NCBI GenBank assembly: GCA_036845225.1
Contig: DAIUEJ010000006.1
Span: 1 to 64,000, forward strand
From: FEN-680 sp036845225
Lineage (GTDB): Bacteria; Actinomycetota; Geothermincolia; Fen-727; Anoxymicrobiaceae
Direction: 5' to 3'
Length of the DNA: 64,000 bases
This document shows, piece by piece, positions 26,670 to 35,371 of this stretch; position 1 is the first letter of the stretch, and each line of letters starts with the position of its first letter. The notes beneath the pieces were generated by a model. That model ran no database searches. It had not been told where the DNA came from and was given only the letters and a program-made list of their open reading frames with translations. The position numbers and the translations under genes are program-made.

Positions 26670-27854
26670 ATGGCTTTGCCGCTCGAAGGAATGCACGTCC
26701 TTGACCTCACCCGGCTGCTCCCGGGCCCTTACGGCACCCTGCTGCTCGCCGACATGGGCGCCGACGTGATCAAGGTCGAGGACACCGCCGGTGGAGACTA
26801 CCTCCGTTTCAATCCGCCTGTCATGGCTGAGTCCGGCATGAGCATCCACTTCCACGTCCTTAACAGGAACAAGCGCAGCATCGCGCTCGACCTGAAGAAG
26901 AAGGAGGGCCGCGAGCTCCTGATGGAGCTTGCCGGTGGATGGGCGAACGTGCTGGTCGAGCAGTTCCGCCCTGGCGTGATGGACCGCCTGGGCGTCGGCT
27001 ACGATACCGTCAAAGAGGTCAACCCGGGCCTGGTGTACTGTTCCATCACGGGCTACGGGCAGGACGGGCCTTACCGCGACATCGCGGGCCACGATATCAA
27101 CTACCTCGGCTATGCCGGCGTCCTGGGGGCGACAGGAGCGGCGGACGGACCGCCTGTCATCTGCGGAGTCCAGATCGCGGACCTCGGGGGCGGGGGCATG
27201 TTCGGTGCCCTTTCGATCCTGATGGCTTACACTCACGCGATGCGCACCGGACAGGGCCAGCACGTGGACGTCTCGATGATGGACGGCAGCCTTTCGTGGT
27301 TGAGCGTGAACACCGGCGACGTCCTCGTGGGCGGCGAGTCGCCGCCGCGACAGTCTCAACTCCTCTGGGGTGCGACCCCCTGCTATCATGTCTATGAGGC
27401 TGCCGACGGCTTCATGGCGGTCGGCGCGATAGAGGACAAGTTCTGGAAGCGTATGTGCGAGGTGCTCGGACGGCCGGAGTACGGCGAGATGCAGTTCGCG
27501 GTCGAGAGGTTCGACGAGATGTTCGCGTGGTTGAGCGAGACGTTCAAAGAGAAGACACGCGACGAGTGGATGGAGCTGTTCGGCTGCGAGGACACCTGCG
27601 TCAGCCCGATACTCGACCTCGTCGAGGTGGGAGAGAATCCGCAGGTCAAGCATCGCGAGATGATGCCTGAGGTCGACGACCAGAAGCTCGGGAAGATGAA
27701 GACCATAGGCATACCGTTCAAGTTCTCGGAGACCCCGGGCGAGGTGCGGACATCCGCCCCGAAGCTCGGGGAACATACTGACGAGGTCCTCAAGATGCTG
27801 GGATGCTCGGACGATGACATTGCGAGGTTGAAGAAGGACGGGGTAGCCTGCTAG
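26670..27854 (+). CDS. class III CoA-transferase (CaiB/BaiF family)
   Basis: About 394 residues. The N-terminal LPLEGMHVLDLTRLLPGPYG, the catalytic-Asp region AGHDINYLGYAG, and the closing LGEHTDEVLKMLG are standard for family III CoA-transferases (formyl-CoA/carnitine/racemase type). ATG 26670 is preferred because GAGAGG is nine bases ahead; an earlier in-frame start at 26631 gives an odd hydrophobic tail. It would move CoA between organic acids. It lies between the UbiA pair and the second Fe-S protein. Confidence 0.88.
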   Translation: MALPLEGMHVLDLTRLLPGPYGTLLLADMGADVIKVEDTAGGDYLRFNPPVMAESGMSIHFHVLNRNKRSIALDLKKKEGRELLMELAGGWANVLVEQFRPGVMDRLGVGYDTVKEVNPGLVYCSITGYGQDGPYRDIAGHDINYLGYAGVLGATGAADGPPVICGVQIADLGGGGMFGALSILMAYTHAMRTGQGQHVDVSMMDGSLSWLSVNTGDVLVGGESPPRQSQLLWGATPCYHVYEAADGFMAVGAIEDKFWKRMCEVLGRPEYGEMQFAVERFDEMFAWLSETFKEKTRDEWMELFGCEDTCVSPILDLVEVGENPQVKHREMMPEVDDQKLGKMKTIGIPFKFSETPGEVRTSAPKLGEHTDEVLKMLGCSDDDIARLKKDGVAC

Positions 27855-27870
27855 CAGGGCCGACAGGAGA

Positions 27871-27893
27871 TGCCGGCGAGACGCCGGCGCTAC
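27871..27893. repeat. REP-like palindrome (copy 2)
   Basis: TGCCGGCG-AGAC-GCCGGCGC-TAC matches the palindrome at 6488-6510 with one base changed. It sits in the 60-base gap before the Fe-S protein gene. Confidence 0.6.
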
Positions 27894-27914
27894 GTATACA
27901 GGAGATACACGACT

Positions 27915-28829
27915 ATGATGGATTCCACCAAGAGCATGTCCAAGATGCTCGGCACCGCGAGGGCGGAGACCGCGGCACACGCATACGTCTACTGGCGATA
28001 CATCGCCCATTACATCTACCACATGGGCAAGAACACGGGCTTCATCCAGAAGAGGCCGGAAGAAGAAGTCCCCCCCGAGATCGAGGAGATAATCGAGATC
28101 TACGCGAACCGCGTCATGCGCGAGATACTGACCGTGGAGACCTCGACCTACCACGGCAAGGTCGTGCCACTAGAGCTCGCGGAGGCCCTGGTGACGGTCA
28201 AGGAAGACGTCGAGATCAGGGACATCTCGGAGTCGATCATCCCATACCCTATCGCGCGCGACATCGTGTTGGAGAACCCGCAGAGCATCGCGGTCGCGGA
28301 GTGCGGTTGCAGGAAGCTACAGGACGAGCCGTGCGGCCCGCTGGACGTATGCCTCGCCGTGGGCGACCCGGTAGCGTCTTTCATGGTCGAGCACGGTGTC
28401 ATGAATGCGCGCAAGATCACCCAGGAAGAGGCGCTCGAGGTACTGCGGGCGGCGCACAAGCGCGGGAACGTCCACGCGGCGTACTTCAAGGACGTCGTGG
28501 ACGGCCGCTTCTACGCCATCTGCAACTGCTGCTCGTGCTGCTGCATGGGCATGCAGGCATGGAACAAACTGCGCCTTCCCATGATCTGCGCGAGCGGTTA
28601 CCGCGCAGAGGTCTCCGAGGACTGCACCGGCTGCGGCGACTGTGCCGAGCTGTGTCCGTTCTCCGCGATAGAGGTGGACGACGTGGCGGTCGTCGACCTG
28701 GAGAAGTGCATGGGATGCGGCGTCTGCGAGGGAGCCTGCGAATCGGGGGCGATGAGCCTCGTGCTCGACCCATCCAGGGGCGAGCCACTGGACATCAGGG
28801 CGCTGATAGAGAAGCAAAACGCAAAATAG
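27915..28829 (+). CDS. Fe-S protein, paralog of the 22905 gene
   Basis: About 304 residues from ATG 27915 (AGGAG at 27896). It has the same plan as the protein at 22905: a helical N-terminal part, a Cys site (ECGCRKLQDEPCGPLDVC), the Cys string ICNCCSCCCMGMQ, and a ferredoxin with CTGCGDCAELCP and CMGCGVCEGACE. The spacing of the Cys string is conserved while the flanks differ, so it likely binds a cluster or forms a structural site. It is preceded by the CoA-transferase and followed by a hairpin, so it may work in the same pathway. The redox partner is unknown. Confidence 0.78.
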   Translation: MMDSTKSMSKMLGTARAETAAHAYVYWRYIAHYIYHMGKNTGFIQKRPEEEVPPEIEEIIEIYANRVMREILTVETSTYHGKVVPLELAEALVTVKEDVEIRDISESIIPYPIARDIVLENPQSIAVAECGCRKLQDEPCGPLDVCLAVGDPVASFMVEHGVMNARKITQEEALEVLRAAHKRGNVHAAYFKDVVDGRFYAICNCCSCCCMGMQAWNKLRLPMICASGYRAEVSEDCTGCGDCAELCPFSAIEVDDVAVVDLEKCMGCGVCEGACESGAMSLVLDPSRGEPLDIRALIEKQNAK

Positions 28830-28848
28830 GGACAGGCACCTTTTTGCA

Positions 28849-28887
28849 TTCCGGACTTAAGAAAAAGGACCTGACCCCAAGAAGTTA
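28849..28887. repeat. half copy of the 23710 inverted-repeat element
   Basis: ATTCCGGACTTAAGAAAAAG then GACCTGACCCCAAGAAGTTAAG repeats the spacer end and right arm of 23763-23801 with few changes. A GCAAAA...TTTTTGC hairpin just before (28821-28847) probably ends the upstream transcript. Confidence 0.6.
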
Positions 28888-28898
28888 AGTGAGGGAGA

Positions 28899-29753
28899 AT
28901 GCCAGAACCCAAACAGGCAAAAGAGGAGCCCGACGACAAGAAGGCCCAGCGCCCCGGCAGCAGGGTCTTCAAGGCCATGGGCCAGGCGGCGGGCAAGGTG
29001 ATGTCGAACGAGGAGATGATCTCCGGGACGCTGTCCACCCTGTCACCGAAGGTGCTCGCCGAGGCCTTCAACGAGAACCCCGAATTCTACGCGCGGCTCC
29101 TGGGCGAGCTGTCGACGGACGTCATCGCGCATACTGTCAACGACAACCCCCAGTTCTTCGAGACGATGATGTCGCAGCTCGACCCCTCGGTCCTCGCGAA
29201 GGCCTCGAGCAAGAACCCCGACTTCATGGTCGGCTTCATGCGAAACCTGGACCCGGACGTCATCGCTCAGGTCATCAACGAGACGCCGGAGTTCATGGCC
29301 CTGGTGACCAAGGGGATCAACCCCAAGGCCCTCGCAAAGACCGCCAACGAGACTCTGGCCCTCGTCGTCAGCCTTATCCCTCACATCGACCCGAAAGCGG
29401 CGGCTGAGATGGTCAACGCGAACCCGGAATGGGTGGGGGAGGTGCTGGCGAACTACGACCACTTCGCGATGAGCGAGGTCATCGAGAGGAACCGCGACTG
29501 GATGGTCGACTTCCTGAGGGTGCTGGACCCGGCCATCCCCGCCGGCGTCTTCAACGAGTACCCGGACTTCACCCTCGGGGTGATGAAACACCTTGACCGG
29601 TCACTGCTTGCTGATATTATCCAGAGAGGGGCCGAGCAAGGCGCATTCGACGGCGTCGCCCTCGTCGTCGACCTTGAAATCCCGGGGCTGGGCTCCTTCG
29701 AGGGATGCAAGTTCAGCGTGAAGGGCGCCCGCTTCGAGGGCGAGGGCGCCTGA
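28899..29753 (+). CDS. protein built of nine tandem 23-residue repeats
   Basis: 284 residues. After a charged 34-residue N-terminus, residues 35-241 consist of nine repeats of exactly 23 residues with no gaps (29001-29621 in DNA). The consensus is N-x-N-P-E/D-F-x(4)-h-x(2)-L-D-P-x-h-h-A-x-h-h, for example NENPEFYARLLGELSTDV and NDNPQFFETMMSQLDPSV. The pattern of one helix, a DP turn and a second helix predicts a helical solenoid. The last 30 residues form a beta-rich tail (LEIPGLGSFEGCKFSVKG). There is no signal peptide or membrane segment, so it is probably a cytoplasmic scaffold. I do not recognise the family. The neighbouring zinc-ribbon genes give no clear clue. Confidence 0.75.
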   Translation: MPEPKQAKEEPDDKKAQRPGSRVFKAMGQAAGKVMSNEEMISGTLSTLSPKVLAEAFNENPEFYARLLGELSTDVIAHTVNDNPQFFETMMSQLDPSVLAKASSKNPDFMVGFMRNLDPDVIAQVINETPEFMALVTKGINPKALAKTANETLALVVSLIPHIDPKAAAEMVNANPEWVGEVLANYDHFAMSEVIERNRDWMVDFLRVLDPAIPAGVFNEYPDFTLGVMKHLDRSLLADIIQRGAEQGAFDGVALVVDLEIPGLGSFEGCKFSVKGARFEGEGA

Positions 29754-29766
29754 AAAGGAGAAGCGA

Positions 29767-30114
29767 ATGTGCTTCGCGGCATCGAACACGATTATGGTCG
29801 TCGGTCTCGTCTCATGCGGGGTGCTGCTCTGGCTGTTCTGCGGTTTCACGCTCGCGGGGATGGGCCGCTCCAACGGCGAGAACTATAACCTCTGGATGCT
29901 TATCGGGATGCTGACCGGGCCGGTGGGGCTGGGGTTCGGATGGTTATACTTCAGGATGACGGGTGAGCGCCACCGCCGCATTCGCTACGGCGCGGGCCAC
30001 CACTACGACATGCCTGAGATAATACGCTGCCCGAACTGCGGGCAATCGGTGCCATCCGGCTTCGACACCTGCCAGTTCTGCAAGAGCCCCCTGCACGGGC
30101 GAGGCCGCAGGTAA
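29767..30114 (+). CDS. small membrane protein with C-terminal zinc ribbon
   Basis: 115 residues. Two hydrophobic helices (about 8-30 and 43-62) are followed by a basic stretch (RMTGERHRRIRYGAG) and a C-terminal zinc ribbon (CPNCGQSVPSGFDTCQFC, near 90-107). The ribbon and basic stretch should be cytoplasmic. It starts 13 bases after the repeat protein, with AAAAGGAG as ribosome-binding site, so the two are probably one operon. Function unknown. Confidence 0.7.
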   Translation: MCFAASNTIMVVGLVSCGVLLWLFCGFTLAGMGRSNGENYNLWMLIGMLTGPVGLGFGWLYFRMTGERHRRIRYGAGHHYDMPEIIRCPNCGQSVPSGFDTCQFCKSPLHGRGRR

Positions 30115-30167
30115 CAGCGCGGATTCCGAACGGTCAGGCGGGACGGCAACCAGTCGCCGGTCTAGCT

Positions 30168-31064
30168 TCACTCTGAAAGCCTTTTGAGTAGCGCGTCCCT
30201 GGCCTCCTCGTACTCCTGCTGCGTCAGCGCTCCACTCTTGCGCAGCCCCTCCAGCCGCTTCCGGGCCTTGTCCGCATCGACTTGCCCGCCCGCCGGGTCA
30301 ACGGACACGTCCTCATCAGACAGGTGGAATTGTTTGCTGAGCCCCTGCGAGGTCACGACGTACTTGTTCGCGGGCTGCTGCTCATCCGGGCTCTCACCAT
30401 CGACCCTGACCAGCTCGCCCCGGTGGAACACGACCGCCCCGCCGATGGTCACGTCCCGCTTGATATAGCCGAAGCGCGGCCTGGCTGGGACAACAGCTTC
30501 ATTCAGGTGCCATCCGCAGGACGGGCACACGCTTTCAGCATCAGTCACCGCATTGCCGCACCGGGGACAGGTCCCGGGGGTGTCGCTGGTGTGAGCCAGC
30601 AGAGCGTCCTCGTGCGGAGCCCACTTCTCTCCGAGGCGTCTCTCCTTGAAAGACAGATGGGTGCCGGGATCCGGGCCGAGCTCGCCCAGGTCGTCCCTGA
30701 TCTGGAACTCTTCGCCGGCGATCGTCGCGGCCAGGCGCGGGTCCACTCCTTCCGCGACCAGCCGCTCATCGAATGACTTCGATTCCTCCTGCAGGTGCTC
30801 CCGCTTCTTCTCCTGGTGCCTGGACATGTCCATCTCCGCGCCCGCTTGGGGCCGTGCTGCCGCGCCCGGTGGAAGCTCGGAGAGGTCCGCATCCGATAGC
30901 GAGAACTTCTTTCCAAGCACAGGTGAAGTCACCACGTACTTGTATTCGTGTCGCTGCTCATTCGGGCTCACCGCCTCGACCATCACGGTCTCGCCCGCCT
31001 TGAAGGCGACCTGGTTATCGATGACGATGTCATGAGTTACCTTCGCGGACGCGCCGCTTTCCAT
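30168..31064 (-). CDS. protein with two 'YVV/LSD' modules, zinc ribbon and SHOCT domain
   Basis: 298 residues. Module A (about 8-64) contains KYVVTSPVLGKKFSLSDADL, and module B (about 195-257) contains KYVVTSQGLSKQFHLSDEDV. Both are like the module at the N-terminus of the protein at 7406. Between them lie a charged helical part (with HLQEESKSFDERL) and a zinc ribbon (CPRCGNAVTDAESVCPSC). The end (KARKRLEGLRKSGALTQQEY) is a SHOCT domain, a short oligomerisation motif. No membrane segment. It may act as a cytoplasmic adaptor. AGGGGGG precedes ATG 31064. Confidence 0.72.
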   Translation of the reverse strand: MESGASAKVTHDIVIDNQVAFKAGETVMVEAVSPNEQRHEYKYVVTSPVLGKKFSLSDADLSELPPGAAARPQAGAEMDMSRHQEKKREHLQEESKSFDERLVAEGVDPRLAATIAGEEFQIRDDLGELGPDPGTHLSFKERRLGEKWAPHEDALLAHTSDTPGTCPRCGNAVTDAESVCPSCGWHLNEAVVPARPRFGYIKRDVTIGGAVVFHRGELVRVDGESPDEQQPANKYVVTSQGLSKQFHLSDEDVSVDPAGGQVDADKARKRLEGLRKSGALTQQEYEEARDALLKRLSE

Positions 31065-31252
31065 CGTTACCCCCCTGCGTTTCGCTGCGAGCCGGTAATC
31101 CCTGGCCCGCCGCCTCCAGCGCCACGATCATACCCCGGCTCTACAGGCCTCCCGCCTGCCTCCAATACATTTTCTCGATACGTTCGGCGTCACCCCCCTC
31201 TGCTATAATCTCTGCTGGTGACGCGGATACCACACGGACGGATGGACTTAAC

Positions 31253-32374
31253 ATGTCGTTGAAACTCCTGCATACCGCTGACGTGCACCTGGGAGCCAAG
31301 TTCCTGAGCCTCGGCCGCAGGGGTGAAGACCAGCGGGCCCAACTCCTCCAGGCTTTCGACGACACCGTCAACCTGGCGATCCGCGAGCGCGTGAACCTCT
31401 TCCTGATCGCCGGCGACCTGTTCGACTCGGCCAACGTTTCGAGGTCCCTGGTCGGCCAGATCGCCTACAGGCTGCGGGACCTGGGCGCCGTGGGCATCCC
31501 CGTGGTTGTGACCCCGGGCACGCACGACCCGTACGGAGAGCGCTCGATATGGCGCGCGACAGAGCTGACCGAGGTCGAGAACCTGACTGTGTTCAAGACA
31601 GAGGAGATGACGCCCGCCGATTTTCCCGAGCTCGACTGCACGGTGTACGGCAACGCGAACGTCAAGCCTTTCGCGAACAAGTACCCTCTCGCGGGACTGC
31701 GCATCCAGGACGACAGCCGCTGGCGCATCGGGATGCTGCACGCGAGCTTCGAGATCCCCGACGTGACCGATGACACCTACATCGTCACAGCCCAGCAGGT
31801 GAAAGACTGCAAGCTCGATTACCTTGCGCTCGGCCACTATCATTCGCTGTCCGACCGTTCCGCCGGCGGGACGATATCGTTCTACCCGGGCAGCCCGGAG
31901 ATGGTGAGGATGCAGAAAGGCGACTTCGGCAACGTCCTGCTGGTGGAGTTCGAGGAGAGCGGCATCGAGATCGAGTCGGTTCAGGTAGGAGTGCGCACCT
32001 ACGAGGAGCTGACTGTGAAGGCCGAGGACGTCGGGGCCGCCGGCATGGACGCTATGATCCGTTCGAAGGCCGACGTGGACAAGGTGCTCCACCTTATAAT
32101 AGACGGAGTGCGCCGGCCCGGTTATCCGGACCTCGAAGAGCTCGTCGACTCGGTCAGCGAGAGTTTCTTCCATATCACCTGCACAGACCGCTCCTGGGCG
32201 GCGCCTTCGAGCCTCGAGCCCGGCGCGTACCCGGAGGGCTCGCCCGCGCGGCTTTTCCTGGGCGTCCTCAAGAAGCGGATGGAAACAGCGTCGGAGTCAG
32301 AGCGCGAAGAGATCGTCGACGCCATGCAGGTCGGTCTGGCTTTGCTCGCGGATGGTGATGACGCATGCGGATAA
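31253..32374 (+). CDS. SbcD/YhaO-type metallophosphoesterase (DNA repair exonuclease)
   Basis: 373 residues. The motifs LHTADVHLGA, IAGDLFDSANV, GTHDPYG (a GNHD variant) and ALGHYHSLSD form the two-metal phosphoesterase site of the SbcD/Mre11 group. The C-terminal 130 residues are specific to the YhaO branch. It overlaps the next gene by ten bases, so it is translationally coupled to the ATPase partner. The pair should process DNA ends or hairpins. Confidence 0.88.
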   Translation: MSLKLLHTADVHLGAKFLSLGRRGEDQRAQLLQAFDDTVNLAIRERVNLFLIAGDLFDSANVSRSLVGQIAYRLRDLGAVGIPVVVTPGTHDPYGERSIWRATELTEVENLTVFKTEEMTPADFPELDCTVYGNANVKPFANKYPLAGLRIQDDSRWRIGMLHASFEIPDVTDDTYIVTAQQVKDCKLDYLALGHYHSLSDRSAGGTISFYPGSPEMVRMQKGDFGNVLLVEFEESGIEIESVQVGVRTYEELTVKAEDVGAAGMDAMIRSKADVDKVLHLIIDGVRRPGYPDLEELVDSVSESFFHITCTDRSWAAPSSLEPGAYPEGSPARLFLGVLKKRMETASESEREEIVDAMQVGLALLADGDDACG

Positions 32375-34593
32375 CCAGGCTCAGACTGGTCGACTTCCGC
32401 CGCTTCTCAGACGTTGAGCTCGACTTCTCACCCGGGCTCAACCTGATCCGCGGCCCTAACGAGTCAGGCAAGTCCACAATAGTGGGGGCGCTGGTCGCGG
32501 CCCTCTTCGACAAGCCAGATACTTCGACCGTCAAGGGCATGCGCAACCTGCGCTGGGGGTCGGAGGACCAGCCGCTCATAGAGCTCGACTTCACCGACGA
32601 CGACGGTGAGTTCCGGCTGACGAAGGACTTCGGGGCAAAGAAGGTCATCCTCGAGCCGCCTGGCGAGGCGAAGCCGCTGGCAAGCGTGAAGGCGGTAGCC
32701 GCCAGGCTGGCCGAGCTGCTCGGCTTTAGAGACCCGGGCCAGTACCTTCGAACTGCGTGCGTGACACACGACCAGATGGTCAACCTCGAGGAGGACGCCT
32801 CGGGTGCGAAGAAGCTGGCGGCCATGCTCCGGGAGGTCGTGATGGGCGGCAGGGAGAGCGGGCTCATGGAGCGCGCGGTGCGCCAGTTGACTGCAGAGGT
32901 GGACGAGCTCAAGCGAGGGCTCGAGCGTCCCACTCACAACCCCGGCACCATCAGGCGCCTCCAGGACGAGCGCGAGATGTACATGGAGCGCCAGAAAGAC
33001 CTGTCGCTCGGCGCCACCGACATCCAGGAGCAGAGGGAGCGCCTCTCCGAGGTCGAGCGCCTGATAGAAGAGAAGGCAGGGCGGCTGGCAGACCTCTCGC
33101 AACTGATAGAAAAGAACCGTGGGCTTGCGGAGGCCGAAGCCAGGCTCGAGTCTTCTCGTGACCGTTTCGACGCGTCGGACCGCGCGACCGCGGCGGCGGC
33201 CAGGCTCGAGGTGCTGGACAAGCGGATCGACACCGAGTTCCCGGGCTTCAGTGACATCGAACCCGGCGCCGACGCCGAGCTCAAGAAAGAGATCGAGCTC
33301 CGTCGGTCGCTGAGCGCGCTGCGGGATGAGCTCGTCAGCGAGCCTGCTGTGCAGGAAGCGGAGGAGGAAGGGCCTGGAGCTGTCGAGCCGGGAGCGCCGC
33401 CGGCGGCCGCCACACGCGCCCCGCGCTCGAGGCGGCTCGGCACCATAACACTCGGCATCGGCTTGCTCCTGATAATACTGGGCGTTGTCCTCGGAAGCGT
33501 CGTGCACGCCGCCCTGTTCTCCATAATCGGCCTCGGAGCTCTTTTGCTCGCGGGCGGCTCCTACTGGCTCGCGGCGGGCGCGCCCCGGCCCGAGGCCGCG
33601 CCGACTCCTGAAGTCGAGCCGGAAGAGGAAGAGAGGGAGGAAGAGCTCCTCGACGAGCCGCTCGCTCGCGCGGAGGCAAAGGTCGAGAAACTCGAGGAGC
33701 GAGAGCACGAGTTCCTGGAATCGGCAGGCTGCAAGGATCCCGAGACTTTCTTCAAGCGCTTCGGCGATTACCGGAAGCTGATGCTCGAGCGCAAAGACGT
33801 GGAGTCCGGCCTGAACGCTCTGCTAGGCAGGCGTTCCCTGGAGAAGCTCGAGGCCGACCGGCGCATAGCGCTCCTGGACGTCGCCGCCTGCGACGAGAAG
33901 ATTCTTGAGCTGAGCCCGTTCAAGCTCGAGCCCGAGAAACTCGAGGCGCTCACCCGCGAGCACAAAGCCCTGGCCGCAGATATGGATACGCTGCAGACCG
34001 AGCGCGACGGGCTTTCTTTCCACCTTGTCAAGACCGCGTCCGACCCTGAAGATGCGCTGAAGATCGAAGAGGTCCTGACGTGGCTCTGGGAGGCGGAGCA
34101 ATCGGCCCGGCGGCGGCTCCGCGTCTTCACGCTGGCGCGTGAAGCCATGCAGCAGGCGTCCGAGGCGATGCTCTCCTCGGCGGTACCGGTCCTCGCCGAG
34201 AGCGTGGGCCGAACATTCTCGCGGCTCACCGGTGGCCGCTACGACGACGTCGAGGTCCGCGAGAGCGACCTGGCCATCTCCGTCTACTCGCCCGAGAAAG
34301 GGACGATGATACCGGGCGACGAGCTGCTCGCTACCCTGTCCAAGGGCACCACCAGCCAGCTCTATCTCTCCGCCAGGCTCGAGCTGGTCGGCCTGCTCTC
34401 GGGCGGGCGCAAGCCGCCTCTCATCTTCGACGACTCGTTCTCATACTTCGATGACACGCGCCTCGCGGCCCTATGGGACGTGCTGGAGGAAGTCGCAAAG
34501 GGCCAGCAGGTGCTGGTGTTCACCTGCACAGACCGTTACGATGAGCTGGCAAAGGATGTTAACGTCATAGACCTCTCGCGCTCGGTGATGTGA
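32365..34593 (+). CDS. SbcC/YhaN-type AAA ATPase with coiled coil and TM hairpin
   Basis: 742 residues. Walker A is RGPNESGKSTIVGAL near residue 30. A long coiled coil follows (about 200-300). A hydrophobic hairpin (LGIGLLLIILGVVLGSV and FSIIGLGALLLAGG, near 355-400) marks the YhaN branch. A second coiled coil follows (420-560). The signature motif LSKGTTSQLYLSARLEL and Walker B LIFDDSFSYFDD are near the end. It forms the ATPase of the SbcD-like nuclease upstream. The membrane hairpin suggests the complex works at the membrane. Confidence 0.87.
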   Translation: MRITRLRLVDFRRFSDVELDFSPGLNLIRGPNESGKSTIVGALVAALFDKPDTSTVKGMRNLRWGSEDQPLIELDFTDDDGEFRLTKDFGAKKVILEPPGEAKPLASVKAVAARLAELLGFRDPGQYLRTACVTHDQMVNLEEDASGAKKLAAMLREVVMGGRESGLMERAVRQLTAEVDELKRGLERPTHNPGTIRRLQDEREMYMERQKDLSLGATDIQEQRERLSEVERLIEEKAGRLADLSQLIEKNRGLAEAEARLESSRDRFDASDRATAAAARLEVLDKRIDTEFPGFSDIEPGADAELKKEIELRRSLSALRDELVSEPAVQEAEEEGPGAVEPGAPPAAATRAPRSRRLGTITLGIGLLLIILGVVLGSVVHAALFSIIGLGALLLAGGSYWLAAGAPRPEAAPTPEVEPEEEEREEELLDEPLARAEAKVEKLEEREHEFLESAGCKDPETFFKRFGDYRKLMLERKDVESGLNALLGRRSLEKLEADRRIALLDVAACDEKILELSPFKLEPEKLEALTREHKALAADMDTLQTERDGLSFHLVKTASDPEDALKIEEVLTWLWEAEQSARRRLRVFTLAREAMQQASEAMLSSAVPVLAESVGRTFSRLTGGRYDDVEVRESDLAISVYSPEKGTMIPGDELLATLSKGTTSQLYLSARLELVGLLSGGRKPPLIFDDSFSYFDDTRLAALWDVLEEVAKGQQVLVFTCTDRYDELAKDVNVIDLSRSVM

Positions 34594-34680
34594 GGTCTTG
34601 GATCTCGCCATACTGCTCGGGGAGGGGCTTCGGCCTTTCCTCAATGCCCAACCCAGGTGAGATTCAAGACCTGACCCCAA
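34593..34680. repeat. inverted repeat with GGGGTCAGG core
   Basis: AGGTCTTGGATCTC (34593-34606) and GAGATTCAAGACCT (34659-34672) pair over 13 of 14 bases with a 52-base loop, followed by GACCCCAA. It overlaps the end of the ATPase gene and probably acts as a terminator. Confidence 0.6.
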
Positions 34681-34741
34681 CCGGCCCGCGTCTCTCTGTT
34701 ATACTTTTTTTGCGTAAACCAGACTGAGCAGGAGGACTACT

Positions 34742-35371
34742 TTGAACATAGAGACTTTCACCGACCTGTCCTTCGGGACCAACAGCTACCTGGTCTGGGC
34801 TGAAGACTCGAAGAAAGCCGTTCTGATAGATGCGGGCCTCTCGACCCACCTCATCCTCGACTACCTCAAAGCCAATGAGCTGGAGCTGGTCGCGATACTC
34901 GTGACCCACGCCCATCCCGATCACATCGCGGGCGTGGCCGACGTTGCCGAGGCGACGGGCGCCGACGTCTACCTCCACGAGATCGAGATACCTGCCGTCA
35001 AGATGATGCCGGAGATGATGCTCGCGATGCTGGGGATAGAGGAGCTCAAGACGCCTCAGGATATCAAGCCCCTGACTGACGGACAGGTGCTGGAGCTCGC
35101 GGGGCTGACGATCAAGGTCCTCCACACCCCGGGCCACTCGCCGGGGAGCACCAGCTTCCTCATCGAGGACGCGCTCTTCGACGGTGACCTCGTCTTCCGC
35201 GGCTCGATAGGCCGGACGGACTTTCCCGGCGGCGACTTCGACGCCCTCATCAACTCGGTACGGGAAAAAGTCTTCGTCCTGGACCCGGACACCAAGGTGT
35301 ATCCCGGCCACATGGGTTCGACCACGGTCGGCTGGGAGAAGCGCACCAACCCGTTCCTCGCCGGTCAGTGA
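34742..35371 (+). CDS. MBL-fold metallo-hydrolase (glyoxalase II-like)
   Basis: 209 residues from TTG 34742, with AGGAGG eleven bases upstream. THAHPDHIAGV (HxHxDH) and HTPGHSPGSTSF, with GDLVFRGSIGRTD, form the binuclear metal site. The size and pattern are those of hydroxyacylglutathione-hydrolase-like proteins, whose substrate is often a thioester. Its stop overlaps the start of the next gene by one base. Confidence 0.85.
   Translation: MNIETFTDLSFGTNSYLVWAEDSKKAVLIDAGLSTHLILDYLKANELELVAILVTHAHPDHIAGVADVAEATGADVYLHEIEIPAVKMMPEMMLAMLGIEELKTPQDIKPLTDGQVLELAGLTIKVLHTPGHSPGSTSFLIEDALFDGDLVFRGSIGRTDFPGGDFDALINSVREKVFVLDPDTKVYPGHMGSTTVGWEKRTNPFLAGQ

Noticed and set aside
24680..26710. Long minus-strand frame of 676 residues opposite the UbiA genes
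   Set aside because: Arg/Glu/His-rich shadow of two well-supported membrane enzymes.
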